A stretch of DNA of 64,000 nucleotides from Allochromatium palmeri (GCF_009720725.1 NZ_WNKT01000005.1:62001-126000), one strand, 5' to 3'; shown: positions 28,738 to 38,977, numbered from the stretch's first letter. The notes: generated by a model not told the origin, from the letters alone. Translations and numbers: made by a program.

Positions 28738-30939
28738 ATGCTTCGTTTAGCCGCTTTTGTCATTGTCTGCGCACTCATTGCCCTAGCCGCCTTACCCGTC
28801 GACAACATTGCTCAAATCCAACTGTCCGTCGGTATCCTGCTGACACTGCTGTTGTTACGCCCACTGGCGTACCGTCGCCCGCCGTTCGATGACCTTGGTC
28901 GCTTTTTGCGCATCCTATTCATCGTGCTCGCCCTGCTGTTGAGCATCCGCTATTTCTGGTGGCGAACGTCCAGCACCCTACCGACACAGGACATAGCAAG
29001 CCTCTTGGCGGGTTTGCTGCTCTACGGCGCCGAGTTGTTCGCGTTCATCGTCATGGTGGTCGGTGCCTTCGTATCGATCCATCCGCTCAACCGTCCGATC
29101 CTGCCCATGCCTGATGACCGCTCGACCTGGCCGACGGTCGACGTCTTGGTGCCGACCTATAACGAATCCGACTCATTGCTGGAAACGACCCTACTCGGTG
29201 CACTGGGGATCGATTATCCAGCCAATAAAATCCGGATCTATCTACTCGACGACGGCTCGACTCGAGCCAAGCGAATCCAATCCGATCCAGAGCGTGCGCG
29301 TGAAGCACGCGAACGCCACAGACGGCTCAAAAAACTCTGCACAAAACTCGGCGTTCGCTATCTGACCCGTGAACGCAATGAATCGGCCAAAGCCGGAAAT
29401 CTCAATCATGCTCTTGATTACATCCAGGGCGAATTCATCCTGATACTCGATGCAGATCATATTCCGACACGCGACATTCTGACCAATACCCTTGGGTGGC
29501 TGATCTGCGACCCAGGAATCTTCCTCGTCCAATCGCCACATTTCTTCGTCACGCCCGATCCCATCGAGAAAAACCTTAAAACCTTCCAGCAGATGCCAAG
29601 CGAACAGGAGATGTTCTACACCAACGTGCAGCGCGGCATGGACTTCTGGAATGCGTCATTCTTCTGTGGTGCCGCCGCCGTCTTGCGCCGCCGCCATCTC
29701 GATGAGATTGGTGGAATCAAGGGGCAAACCATCACCGAAGATGCCGAAACGGCGCTCGCGCTACATGCACGCGGTTATCGCAGTGCCTATATATGGAGGC
29801 CGATGATCGCCGGCTTACAGCCGGAGAACTTCATCAGCTTCGTCAAGCAGCGTACACGCTGGGCGCAAGGCATGACACAGATCCTGATCCTGAGCAATCC
29901 ATTGCGTATCCCTGGATTGTCCTGGTGGCAGCGTCTGGCCTATCTCAATAGCATGCTGTTCTGGTTGTTTCCCTTTGCACGCATCGTTTTTCTTTGCGCA
30001 CCCTTGGCGTATCTGTTTCTGGGACTGGGCATCTACAATGCTTCGATCAATGAAGTCCTGATTCTGGCGCTGCCACATGTGCTGTCAGTGGTCATGCTGT
30101 CCGATTATCTCTACGGCAATGCGCGCTGGGTCTTTGTCTCCGAGTTCTATGAACAACTGCTAGCGCTTTTTCTGATCAGGCCATTGATTCAGGTCTTACG
30201 TTCGCCACGGCATCCCCAGTTCGAGGTGACGGCCAAGGGCGAGATCCAGGATCAGGACCATATCTCACCCTTGATCCGCCCGCTCTATAGCATGATCGGA
30301 CTCACGACGATCGGCCTGGCCATCGGCGTGTGGCGCTATTTCGAATCGCCCTGGGAACGCGACACGGTCATACTGACCATGACCTGGGCCTCGATCAATC
30401 TGATCATGCTGCTCGGCTCGCTAGGGGCCCTGGTCGAACGGCAACAGCGCCGGGTTGCGGTACGCATCCCCTGTCGTTATCCAGCACAGATTCAGGCAGC
30501 TGGGCGCCTCATCGAAGGCGAGACGGAGGATCTGTCAGTCACGGGTATCGGCTTGATCATCAAAGCGGAAGACGCCGAGTGGCTGCGCCGACACCCACCC
30601 GACTGGGTGCGTCTGCAAGGTACAAGCATCAAAACTGGTCGCATAGCGGTCAGACTCCAAAACATCCGCGCGCATGCCGAGACGGCGCAACTCGGATTGC
30701 TGCTGGTCGCACCCACGCTCGATGATTGCCAGGCGATCGTGTCGCTGGCCTATTCCGGCAGTGAACGCTGGCGCGACATGCTGCGTCAGCGTAATCGACG
30801 TGTTGGTGTACTCAAACCGCTCGTCTTTTTGTTTGCGCTTATGTTCCGTTATCTCGGTGACCACCTGCGCCTGAGATGGCAAGCAGTGCTGATCTGGATG
30901 CGGACACACTTCCCGTTTGGTTCGAGAGTCATTCGATGA
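28738..30939 (+). CDS. bcsA: Cellulose synthase catalytic subunit BcsA
   Basis: Inner-membrane GT2 that polymerises UDP-glucose into beta-1,4-glucan and translocates it. Several N-terminal TM helices precede the catalytic domain with LLDDGS (about 170), DADH (about 237), ITEDAETAL (about 332) and QRTRW (about 370). More TM helices follow, then a PilZ domain with RRVAVR and EDLSVTGIG (about 567-600), so it should be activated by cyclic di-GMP. The ATG at 28738 is chosen; an in-frame ATG at 28612 would add 42 residues and overlap the upstream gene. Neither has a strong ribosome-binding site. The stop overlaps the bcsB start. Confidence 0.95.
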   Translation: MLRLAAFVIVCALIALAALPVDNIAQIQLSVGILLTLLLLRPLAYRRPPFDDLGRFLRILFIVLALLLSIRYFWWRTSSTLPTQDIASLLAGLLLYGAELFAFIVMVVGAFVSIHPLNRPILPMPDDRSTWPTVDVLVPTYNESDSLLETTLLGALGIDYPANKIRIYLLDDGSTRAKRIQSDPERAREARERHRRLKKLCTKLGVRYLTRERNESAKAGNLNHALDYIQGEFILILDADHIPTRDILTNTLGWLICDPGIFLVQSPHFFVTPDPIEKNLKTFQQMPSEQEMFYTNVQRGMDFWNASFFCGAAAVLRRRHLDEIGGIKGQTITEDAETALALHARGYRSAYIWRPMIAGLQPENFISFVKQRTRWAQGMTQILILSNPLRIPGLSWWQRLAYLNSMLFWLFPFARIVFLCAPLAYLFLGLGIYNASINEVLILALPHVLSVVMLSDYLYGNARWVFVSEFYEQLLALFLIRPLIQVLRSPRHPQFEVTAKGEIQDQDHISPLIRPLYSMIGLTTIGLAIGVWRYFESPWERDTVILTMTWASINLIMLLGSLGALVERQQRRVAVRIPCRYPAQIQAAGRLIEGETEDLSVTGIGLIIKAEDAEWLRRHPPDWVRLQGTSIKTGRIAVRLQNIRAHAETAQLGLLLVAPTLDDCQAIVSLAYSGSERWRDMLRQRNRRVGVLKPLVFLFALMFRYLGDHLRLRWQAVLIWMRTHFPFGSRVIR

Positions 30940-33410
30940 AATATGCCAACTTCCACTCCAGGCGCGACCGCGCCCGGTCGATACCGAACCAACATGCATT
31001 TCTGAGCCTGTTACTGACGATGGTCTTGCTCACCCCGAGTCTTGGTATCGCTCAAGCCACCACCGAGGCCGTGCTCGACGAATCGACGACGGAGGCAGGC
31101 GACGGGACGAATGCCGCCAGTGCAGCAGGAACCCGTCGCATCGAGCGCTCACTGGCGAGCTTCACGGATGCCTTCAAGGATGCGCGACTGCTGGGCAGCC
31201 GCGCCCAGATCAACTTCGATATCCCATTGCCGGCACGCTGGGAACCCCGTGAACTCCGACTCGATCTGGTCTACCGCAATTCGGTGAACCTGTTGCAGGC
31301 GCACTCTCAACTGCGCGTCGAACTCAACGGCCTCATCATCGCCCAGCTGAGGTTGGATCCAGAGCGCCCGGAAGGGCGTGCCCAGATCCGTCTGCCGCTC
31401 GATTTGCTGCGAGTTGGCTACAATCAGCTCGTCTTTGCCGTCGCCCAGCATACGCTGGTCGAAGACTGCGAGGATCCGGGCGCACCCGAACTCTGGACGC
31501 AGATCGACACCCAGGGTTCACGCCTGCATCTGGACTATGAGCCTCGTTCGCTGAACACCAGCCTGTCGGCACTCGAAGAACTCTTCGATGCACGTCTCTG
31601 GAACAAGGAACCCTGGCGCATCCTGATGCCCCCGTCTCAGAATGCCGCCCTGGACGATGCACAGTTGACCTGGGGAGCCTTGGTCGCCCAAGCCATTGCG
31701 ATCCATCTGGGCTTCGTGCCTCCAACCGTCGAATCCGCCCCCTTGACCCTGGGTACGGCTCAGGACGGATCTCAACGGCGTTTTGCCGCGCTGAACGCTT
31801 CCGATCTACTCGATCGTGATGCCATCCTGATCGGCACTCGCGATCAGCTGCGCCCCATATTGGGTGCCGAGTGGGCATCGAGCGTCACCGACGGTTATCT
31901 GGCGCTGTTTGCACAGCCTAACGACGACACGCGCGCCCTACTGATCGTCTCGGGACGCGATGCACAAGAGGTCGAGCGCGCCGCCACGACACTGGCATTT
32001 ATGGAGACCCCATTTCCCGATCGAGCGCAGGTTTTGGTGAGCGATCTGATACCGCCGGACATCCCAGCCAACAGTGGACCCGGCCTCCTACCAGGCGGAG
32101 TCAAAGCACGTTTCATGGACTTGGGAGCATCGACCACAACGCTGGTCAGCCCGCTTGCGCCCGCGAGTTGGTTCACGGATCCCGGTTTCTCCGGCTCAGG
32201 CACTCAGGTCAGCGCTGTCCAGCGCCATCTTCGACTGGATTTTTGGATTCAACCGGACTTCCACATTATGGGTTCGGAGGACGCGATTCTCAGCCTGAAC
32301 TTCAGCTATGGTGCGGCTTTCAGAGGCGACTCCGTGCTTAACCTGCTCGTCAATGGTGTCTTCGTTCGGGGCATTCCGCTCGATGATCCAGTCGGCGCGA
32401 GCCTCTACGACTACAGGCTACGCATTCCAAGCAGCCTGTTACGTGCCGGTCCAAATCGGCTCGAACTCGTCCCCATGCTGGTGCCGCTGAAGACGGATCG
32501 CTGCCAATTGCGCCAAGGCGAAAATTTGTTGATGACGGTCTATGGGGACTCGGCGCTCCAGCTTCCATTCATGACACAATTCAGTCGACTCCCCGACCTG
32601 GCGCTACTGGTACAGTCGGGTTTCCCCTGGATACGTGATCTACAAGGCCGTGACCTGGCCGTACAGGTCGTCAGTGGCTCTCGGGAGGCCGCTGGTGCGG
32701 CCTGGACGTTGCTGGCGCGACTCGCTCAGATCAATGGCGTGCCCCTGCATCGGGCGCGACTTGGAACCGCTCCCGATACCGAGGGTCGCGAATCGATCGT
32801 GGTCGGTGTATTGAACGATCTGGACCCAGTCTTGAGAGACGCCGCCCCCCTGTACTTGGGGGAGAAAACCAGCCGGATCGACTACACGACCTTACGGGTA
32901 CTCACCGAACCCGAGACTGCGCTCGCCTGGTGGGAAAGCCCCCTGGCGATCCTACAGGGATGGTTCACAGCACGACCGGCTGAACCAAGGGAGTTCGAAA
33001 GCCATGTGACCTATGCGGGCCACCCCTTGGGGCGCCTGGGATTACTCATGGCCTTCGAGTCTCCGACCCAGACAGGACGCTCGGTACTCCTGTTATCGGC
33101 GACTGAACCGCAGCGGCTTCTGGAGCGGGCGACTCAGATCGTCCAACCCGAGTACTGGTTCAATGTGCGCGGATCACTCGTTCTATGGAATGACAAACCC
33201 GACGAGCTACGCTGGCAACCGGCACGCCAAACGTTCATTATCGGAGAGGGACCAACCGAAGCGCGATTGTCTTATCTGTTCGGCCACTATCCACAGGCTC
33301 TGCAGGCACTTCTGTTGGGTCTGGCCGCCTTACTGGCCTTGCTGTTGCTGATACTCATGCGTCGATTCAGACGCCGTCATCATCCACTGATCCATCATGA
33401 AGACAACTAA
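30936..33410 (+). CDS. bcsB: Cellulose synthase periplasmic subunit BcsB
   Basis: An 824-residue periplasmic protein anchored by a C-terminal TM helix (about 795-815), which guides the nascent glucan and is needed for BcsA activity. A signal-like hydrophobic segment lies near residues 21-38. The mature part begins with a low-complexity Thr/Ala region and carries the BcsB repeats: RVELNGLIIAQLRL and LNLLVNGVFVRGIPL, each the carbohydrate-binding-like domain. The ATG at 30936 overlaps the bcsA stop (ATGA). An upstream in-frame ATG at 30876 lies within bcsA and is rejected. Confidence 0.94.
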   Translation: MKYANFHSRRDRARSIPNQHAFLSLLLTMVLLTPSLGIAQATTEAVLDESTTEAGDGTNAASAAGTRRIERSLASFTDAFKDARLLGSRAQINFDIPLPARWEPRELRLDLVYRNSVNLLQAHSQLRVELNGLIIAQLRLDPERPEGRAQIRLPLDLLRVGYNQLVFAVAQHTLVEDCEDPGAPELWTQIDTQGSRLHLDYEPRSLNTSLSALEELFDARLWNKEPWRILMPPSQNAALDDAQLTWGALVAQAIAIHLGFVPPTVESAPLTLGTAQDGSQRRFAALNASDLLDRDAILIGTRDQLRPILGAEWASSVTDGYLALFAQPNDDTRALLIVSGRDAQEVERAATTLAFMETPFPDRAQVLVSDLIPPDIPANSGPGLLPGGVKARFMDLGASTTTLVSPLAPASWFTDPGFSGSGTQVSAVQRHLRLDFWIQPDFHIMGSEDAILSLNFSYGAAFRGDSVLNLLVNGVFVRGIPLDDPVGASLYDYRLRIPSSLLRAGPNRLELVPMLVPLKTDRCQLRQGENLLMTVYGDSALQLPFMTQFSRLPDLALLVQSGFPWIRDLQGRDLAVQVVSGSREAAGAAWTLLARLAQINGVPLHRARLGTAPDTEGRESIVVGVLNDLDPVLRDAAPLYLGEKTSRIDYTTLRVLTEPETALAWWESPLAILQGWFTARPAEPREFESHVTYAGHPLGRLGLLMAFESPTQTGRSVLLLSATEPQRLLERATQIVQPEYWFNVRGSLVLWNDKPDELRWQPARQTFIIGEGPTEARLSYLFGHYPQALQALLLGLAALLALLLLILMRRFRRRHHPLIHHEDN

Positions 33411-34470
33411 TCGTCTCCTGACCGCCCTGATCATTCTGGTCTGCATGGCCACGACAGCCATGGCCGCGCCCGGTTGCCTCTGGCAATCGCGAGCAGACGA
33501 CAACTGGCGTCTGTTCAAGGAGCGTTTCATCGAACCGGATGGCCGCGTCATCGATACGGGAAATGGCGGAATCACGCACTCTGAGGGTCAGGGATTCGGC
33601 CTGCGTCTGGCCGTTTACCATGACGATCGCGAGACATTCGAGCGTCTCTGGAGATGGACACGCCATCATCTCTATGTCCGTGGCGACTGGCTGGCGGCCT
33701 GGCGCTGGCGGCCGGGCGCCGAGCCACCGATCGAGGATCGCAACAACGCCACAGATGGCGATCTCTTCATCGCTTGGTCACTGAGCCTAGCCGCCGAACG
33801 CTGGAACGAGCCGAGCTATCGGGAGAGCGCCCAAGCCATTGCCACCGAGATTCGCTCCCAACTGCTGCGCGAGAGTTCCTTGGGTCCACTCCTCTTGCCT
33901 GGCGCGGTGGGCTTCGAGCGCGACGATGGCCTGATCCTGAACCCTTCCTATTGGGTGTTTCCCGCCCTGCAAGAGCTCGCGCGGCTCGAACCGGATCAAC
34001 CCGTCTGGTCGAGGCTGATCGAGAGTGGCCGGAATCTACTGGATCAGGCCCGTTTCGGGCGTTGGGGTTTGCCGCCAGACTGGATCGCACTCAAGGACGA
34101 CACCCTGACCTTCCCACAGGATTTCGCGCCCCGTTTTGGCTATGACGCGATTCGTGTGCCGCTGTATCTGGTCTGGGGTGGCCTGGATGACAACGAACGC
34201 CTCGCGCCCTTCATCCAGTATTGGCGGCACTTCGGTTATACATCCAAGCAGCCCGACTGGGTCGATCTCACCAATAATGCACCCAGTCCGCATGCTGCCC
34301 CTCAGGGTATCCGTTCGCTGATGGCATTGACTGAGTTCGTCGGTTCCGATGACGCCGCCCATGTGCTGCGCCTGCCCGACCTCCAGGGCGAGCACGACTA
34401 CTATGGCGCCGTACTCGCGCTGCTGTTGGAGGTCGCGCTCGATACCTGGTGTCGAACCTCCGAATCCTGA
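33397..34470 (+). CDS. bcsZ: Endo-1,4-beta-glucanase BcsZ (GH8)
   Basis: A 357-residue periplasmic cellulase of glycoside hydrolase family 8, usual in cellulose synthase operons, where it trims mis-ordered glucan. Signal peptide ends near TAMAAP. The catalytic acid is in THSEGQGFG (about E63), and the NATDGDLFIAW motif with the second acidic residues follows. The overall (alpha/alpha)6 pattern of aromatic helices is clear. It overlaps the bcsB end by 14 bases. Confidence 0.93.
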   Translation: MKTTNRLLTALIILVCMATTAMAAPGCLWQSRADDNWRLFKERFIEPDGRVIDTGNGGITHSEGQGFGLRLAVYHDDRETFERLWRWTRHHLYVRGDWLAAWRWRPGAEPPIEDRNNATDGDLFIAWSLSLAAERWNEPSYRESAQAIATEIRSQLLRESSLGPLLLPGAVGFERDDGLILNPSYWVFPALQELARLEPDQPVWSRLIESGRNLLDQARFGRWGLPPDWIALKDDTLTFPQDFAPRFGYDAIRVPLYLVWGGLDDNERLAPFIQYWRHFGYTSKQPDWVDLTNNAPSPHAAPQGIRSLMALTEFVGSDDAAHVLRLPDLQGEHDYYGAVLALLLEVALDTWCRTSES

Positions 34471-34497
34471 TCCTCGCCAAATGAGCGGTTCGATCCC

Positions 34498-36840
34498 ATG
34501 CCAAACGCTGTCTCACCGATTCGCCTGATTCCACTAGGCGGGCTGTTGCTGGGGATTGCCTCGGTACAGGCCGCTCAGGAAACGCTGCTGGAGGATCAGC
34601 GTCAGACTCAGGGAGAGATCATCGAGAGCCAGAAACGCCCGGCGCAGGTGGTCCCTGAAACCTCGGTTCAACGAACGACGTCGTCACCCCAGCTCATTGA
34701 TGCCCCGGAACCATCGGACTCCGACTCGCCGCCCATCGTCTGGCCGGCTGCCGAGAGGCTTCCACAAGAGCGGTTCTATTCAGCGGGCCGACGTGCGGAA
34801 CCCTATCTGTGGGCACTGCTCAATGAAGCTCGCTACGCTGAACTGAATCGCGAGATCGAGCGCTTGCGTCGCGAAGATCCCGTCTGGGAGCCGCCGACCG
34901 ATCTGCTGCACTGGCTGCGACATCATTTGCAACTCGCGGCCCGGCCGCAACCGTCACAGCGCACAGCGGCGCCCGTCTCCAAGCCTGCACTGACACCGCG
35001 ACAACGCCGTACACTGGCCTATGAACGAGACGTCGCCGCGGCGGCCCGTCTGCAGCGCCAAGGCCGCAGTGAGTCCGCGCTAGAACGCCTGGCACCTTGG
35101 GAAGCGCGCATCCAGAAAACGCGCGATGTCGATCGCTTGATGCTACTGGCTTGGATTCGGCTCGGAGCCGGCCAAGTCGAGCAAGCACTTGCCGACTTCC
35201 GCCGATCCTCGACCTGGCGCCCAAATGCGGAGGCGGCGCGAGGAGAATTATTGGCCCTGGGACAGCTGGGGCGTGACGACGAACTGATAGCGATCGCTGC
35301 ACCCCTGGTCGCGCGCTGGCCAAGTCTCCGCCAAACGGCGATGGATGTTCTGCGAGCGACCGCTGCGGATCGGCATGAACAGGGTGACTATGAAACCACC
35401 GGCCGTCTCCTGGACGTCGCGCTCGCTCTTGATGCGACCGATCGAGCCACCCAACAGTTGATGGCGTGGAACGACTTTAAGCGCGAGCACTGGCGCGAGG
35501 CGGCCAGTCGTTTCCAATCCCTGTATCGCGAGCAACGGGATGAAAACAACGCGCGCGGCCTGACCTTGAGTCTGGGACGATTAGGTGCTCAGTCTGAATT
35601 GGCGGACCTGGCCAAGCAGGATGACGGGCCTTTGAACCGGCTCTGGCGTCAAGGACGCGCGCGCGAAGACTATGATACCAAGCGCTTCGTCAATGCCTGG
35701 CATCAAGCCCCGGAATCCTTCACCGACCTGACCGGGATCGACAGTCATAGCTTGCTGACCGGCATGAGCCTGAGCTGGCGTTCGGGCGAATCCGGCATGG
35801 CGCGGCTGAGAGACTGGCGTTTGCCAATCCTGATCCAAGAGTATCGCCATGGCGCGGTCAGCGTTCAGGCTCGGATCGAGCGTGTGAATCTGGACGCCGG
35901 CACGCTGGCGCCCGGACGCCTTGTCGGTTCGCCCACAGCGGATCTAGCAGCGCCTTATCCGTTTGCACCCACGACGACACTAGATAACGGATTGAGACCG
36001 GAAATCCAGATAGGCCGCGAAGACCGACTCAGCTGGACGGCCGTGCTGGGCTTGACGCCGACTCAAGGCGAGCTGCCCCCTAGCCCCAATGGATCACTGA
36101 CCCTATCCCAGGCCGGCAGAGGTGGCTCCTGGTCGGCCAAGCTCGAACAGAGTCCCGTGCGTGAAAGTCTGCTGTCCTACACTGGACTGCGCGATCCCTA
36201 CACTGGAGACACTTGGGGCCAGGTCCATCGTCGCGGCGTCTCGCTCCAAGGCTGGCGTATCCTGACACCAACCTGGGTGATCGCCGGGTCGCTGCAAGCC
36301 CACGCCTACACTGGGCATGAAGTCGCCAACAACCATGGCTTCGCGAGCCGTGTCTCGCTCGGATACGACCTGGCGCAACCAGGTTTCGACTACATCAACC
36401 TGGGGCCTTTTATCGACTATCGTCACTTCGATCGTAACCTCAGCCACTTCACCTATGGTCATGGCGGTTACTACAGTCCACAGCGCGATATAGGGGTTGG
36501 ATTGTCGTTGAACTTTCAGACCGAGGAAGCGCGTCCTTGGCTACTTAGAGGCACCCTGCACACTGGTTGGCGCCGCCAAGAGCAGGACTCCAGCCCCTGG
36601 TTCCCACTCTCTCCGGATGGGCGATACTACCCGAGCCAAGATAACAGCGGCCTGGCCGCTGGGTTCGTACTCGAGGGCGCCTGGCGCCTGAGTCCACACT
36701 GGCAGTTGAGCGGGAGCGCTTTCATCGATCATAGCCCCGATTTCGAACAAGGCGGAATCATGCTCTTATTGCGTTATCAGTTCGAGCCGCGCCGAGCCTT
36801 GTTCAGCGACGATCTGCGCGCATCTGTGTCCTTCGATTGA
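34498..36840 (+). CDS. bcsC: Cellulose synthase outer-membrane subunit BcsC (short form)
   Basis: A 780-residue protein with a signal peptide (ending near SVQAAQ), a long Pro/Arg-rich linker, a helical TPR-type region (about 180-400; e.g. LLAWIRLGAGQVEQALADF) and a C-terminal domain of about 330 residues that forms the outer-membrane barrel (GTLHTGWRRQEQ, RYQFEPRRA). It should export cellulose. It is clearly shorter than the roughly 1150-residue enterobacterial BcsC because there are far fewer TPRs. It starts 27 bases after bcsZ and ends the island. Confidence 0.88.
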   Translation: MPNAVSPIRLIPLGGLLLGIASVQAAQETLLEDQRQTQGEIIESQKRPAQVVPETSVQRTTSSPQLIDAPEPSDSDSPPIVWPAAERLPQERFYSAGRRAEPYLWALLNEARYAELNREIERLRREDPVWEPPTDLLHWLRHHLQLAARPQPSQRTAAPVSKPALTPRQRRTLAYERDVAAAARLQRQGRSESALERLAPWEARIQKTRDVDRLMLLAWIRLGAGQVEQALADFRRSSTWRPNAEAARGELLALGQLGRDDELIAIAAPLVARWPSLRQTAMDVLRATAADRHEQGDYETTGRLLDVALALDATDRATQQLMAWNDFKREHWREAASRFQSLYREQRDENNARGLTLSLGRLGAQSELADLAKQDDGPLNRLWRQGRAREDYDTKRFVNAWHQAPESFTDLTGIDSHSLLTGMSLSWRSGESGMARLRDWRLPILIQEYRHGAVSVQARIERVNLDAGTLAPGRLVGSPTADLAAPYPFAPTTTLDNGLRPEIQIGREDRLSWTAVLGLTPTQGELPPSPNGSLTLSQAGRGGSWSAKLEQSPVRESLLSYTGLRDPYTGDTWGQVHRRGVSLQGWRILTPTWVIAGSLQAHAYTGHEVANNHGFASRVSLGYDLAQPGFDYINLGPFIDYRHFDRNLSHFTYGHGGYYSPQRDIGVGLSLNFQTEEARPWLLRGTLHTGWRRQEQDSSPWFPLSPDGRYYPSQDNSGLAAGFVLEGAWRLSPHWQLSGSAFIDHSPDFEQGGIMLLLRYQFEPRRALFSDDLRASVSFD

Positions 36841-36933
36841 TCCTGCTCGATCAAGGCTGATCCGACAGCGATCCGGGGGGTGATCTGTTAGCATTACCGC
36901 TCCCGATCACCCTCAATCGCGAAAACCTGCCTT

Positions 36934-38235
36934 ATGTTCGGTTTCGGAAAGAAACACCAACCCACAGCCCCTTCCGAACCTCGTTCGATCGACAACCGCG
37001 AACCGTCGATGCCGCCGGCCGATCCGAGCGAAAGCACGGCACAACAGCCGGATTCCAGTAGTGCTGAAGCCCCCAAGAAGCCCTGGTTCGGCAAGCTCTT
37101 TCGCTCGAACAAGCCGGCAGTCGCTGAGCCTGAGCCGGCATCGGCCTCTGTCGCAGCCGAACCCGCGCGCGAACCGTCGCCGCCGAAGACTCGACCGGCA
37201 TCGTCTGAGCCTGTGGCGGCCAAGGAACCTGCCCAGACTCCCGAGCCGGTTGCGCCGTCGACCGTCGTCAGTCCCCCACCCAAGGTCGAGTCCAGCCCCG
37301 AAGCGGAGATCGCCTCCAAACGCAGCGCACTTGCACGTCTGCGCGATCGCCTCGCCAAATCGCGCACCCAGCTCGGCGGCGGACTCGGGAGCCTGCTGCG
37401 CGGGCGCCAGCGCATCGACGATGAGCTGCTCGAAGAACTCGAAACCCTGCTCATCACCGCCGACGTCGGTATCGAGACCAGCACGCGACTCATCGCGGAC
37501 CTCACCGAGCGGGTGAAGCGCAAGAAACTCACCGACCCCGAAGCACTGCTCGCGGCACTCAAGGAGGATCTGCGTGAAATCCTGCGCGCTGTCGACGGGC
37601 CGGTCAGGCAACCTGCGCCCGGTAAGCCGCAGGTCGTCCTCATGGTCGGCGTCAACGGCGCCGGCAAGACCACCACCATCGGCAAGCTCGCCCGTCGCCT
37701 GCAAGACGAAGGCAACAGCGTCATGCTCGCCGCCGGCGACACCTTTCGCGCCGCGGCTGTCGAGCAACTGGAGACCTGGGGCGAGCGCAACGGCGTGCCG
37801 GTCGTCGCTCAGCACACGGGGGCGGACTCAGCCTCGGTGATCTTCGACGCCCTGCAAGCCGCCATGGCGCGCGGGGCTGATGTGCTGATCGCCGACACCG
37901 CCGGGCGCCTGCACACCAAGAGCAATCTCATGGATGAGCTGTCCAAGGTCGCGCGTGTGCTCAAGAAGCTCGACCCCGAAGCCCCGCACGAGGTGATGCT
38001 GGTGGTCGACGCCACCACGGGCCAGAACGCGCTCAATCAGGCCGAGCACTTCCATCGCGCCGTGGGCCTGACCGGCATCACGCTCACCAAGCTCGACGGT
38101 ACGGCCAAGGGCGGTATCCTGTTCGCCATCGCCGAGCGGCTGCGCGTGCCGATCCGCTTCATCGGCGTGGGCGAGTCGATCGAGGATCTGCGGCCCTTCG
38201 ACCCCGACGAGTTCGTCGAGGCCCTGCTCGGCTAG
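36934..38235 (+). CDS. ftsY: Signal recognition particle receptor FtsY
   Basis: GTPase that docks SRP-ribosome complexes at the inner membrane. The first 120 residues are the acidic/Pro-Ala-rich A region. The NG domain follows with a helical N part and G motifs GVNGAGKTTTIGKLA (P-loop), DTFRAAAVEQL, DTAGRLHTK and TKLDGTAKGG. 433 residues is normal for proteins with a long A domain. ftsE and ftsX follow in the usual order. Confidence 0.97.
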   Translation: MFGFGKKHQPTAPSEPRSIDNREPSMPPADPSESTAQQPDSSSAEAPKKPWFGKLFRSNKPAVAEPEPASASVAAEPAREPSPPKTRPASSEPVAAKEPAQTPEPVAPSTVVSPPPKVESSPEAEIASKRSALARLRDRLAKSRTQLGGGLGSLLRGRQRIDDELLEELETLLITADVGIETSTRLIADLTERVKRKKLTDPEALLAALKEDLREILRAVDGPVRQPAPGKPQVVLMVGVNGAGKTTTIGKLARRLQDEGNSVMLAAGDTFRAAAVEQLETWGERNGVPVVAQHTGADSASVIFDALQAAMARGADVLIADTAGRLHTKSNLMDELSKVARVLKKLDPEAPHEVMLVVDATTGQNALNQAEHFHRAVGLTGITLTKLDGTAKGGILFAIAERLRVPIRFIGVGESIEDLRPFDPDEFVEALLG

Positions 38236-38306
38236 ACGGGCGGTACGCGCCATCTCCGGCTTCAGCCGGGATCGGCGGCCAACCCTGCGAGGAGTTGTAA
38301 GCAACG

Positions 38307-38975
38307 GTGATCCGCTTTCAAAACGTCTTCAAGCGTTATCCCGAACGTGGCGACGCACTGTCCGCCATCGACTTCGAAATCCAAACCGGCGAGATGGTCT
38401 TTCTGACCGGACACTCGGGCGCCGGCAAGAGCACGCTGTTGCGCCTGATCGGTCTGCTCGAACGCCCCTCGCGCGGACAGGTGCTGGTCAACGGACGCAA
38501 TCTCGGCACCCTGCCGCGCCGTGACATCCCGCATCATCGCCGTCAGGTCGGCATGATCTTCCAGGATCATCGCCTGCTGTCAGACCGCACCGTCTTCGAC
38601 AATGTCGCCCTGCCGCTGGTCGTCACCGGCATCCACTCCAAGGAGATCGAGCGCCGGGTACGCGCGGCACTCGATCAGGTCGGACTGCTGGCGCGCGCGC
38701 GCGCCACACCGCTCGCCCTCTCGGGCGGTGAGCAGCAGCGTGTCGGCATTGCGCGCGCTCTGGTCGGGCGTCCGCCTGTGCTGCTGGCCGACGAACCGAC
38801 CGGAAACCTCGACCCGGATCTCTCGCGCGAGATCTTTGAGCTGTTCGAGCGTTTCAAATATGTCGGCGTGACACTGCTGATCGCCACCCATGATTTCGAG
38901 CTGGTCAACAGCCGCCAACACCGCACGCTCACCCTGGACGCGGGGCGACTCGTCAGCGATACGGGAGCCTGGTAA
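38307..38975 (+). CDS. ftsE: Cell division ATP-binding protein FtsE
   Basis: A 222-residue ABC ATPase that with FtsX controls peptidoglycan amidases at the septum. Walker A GHSGAGKST, signature LSGGEQQR and Walker B LLADEPTGNLDP are present, followed by the switch His in IATHDFEL. It begins with GTG; AGGAG lies 13 bases upstream. ftsX starts 2 bases after the stop. Confidence 0.96.
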   Translation: MIRFQNVFKRYPERGDALSAIDFEIQTGEMVFLTGHSGAGKSTLLRLIGLLERPSRGQVLVNGRNLGTLPRRDIPHHRRQVGMIFQDHRLLSDRTVFDNVALPLVVTGIHSKEIERRVRAALDQVGLLARARATPLALSGGEQQRVGIARALVGRPPVLLADEPTGNLDPDLSREIFELFERFKYVGVTLLIATHDFELVNSRQHRTLTLDAGRLVSDTGAW

Positions 38976-38977
38976 GC

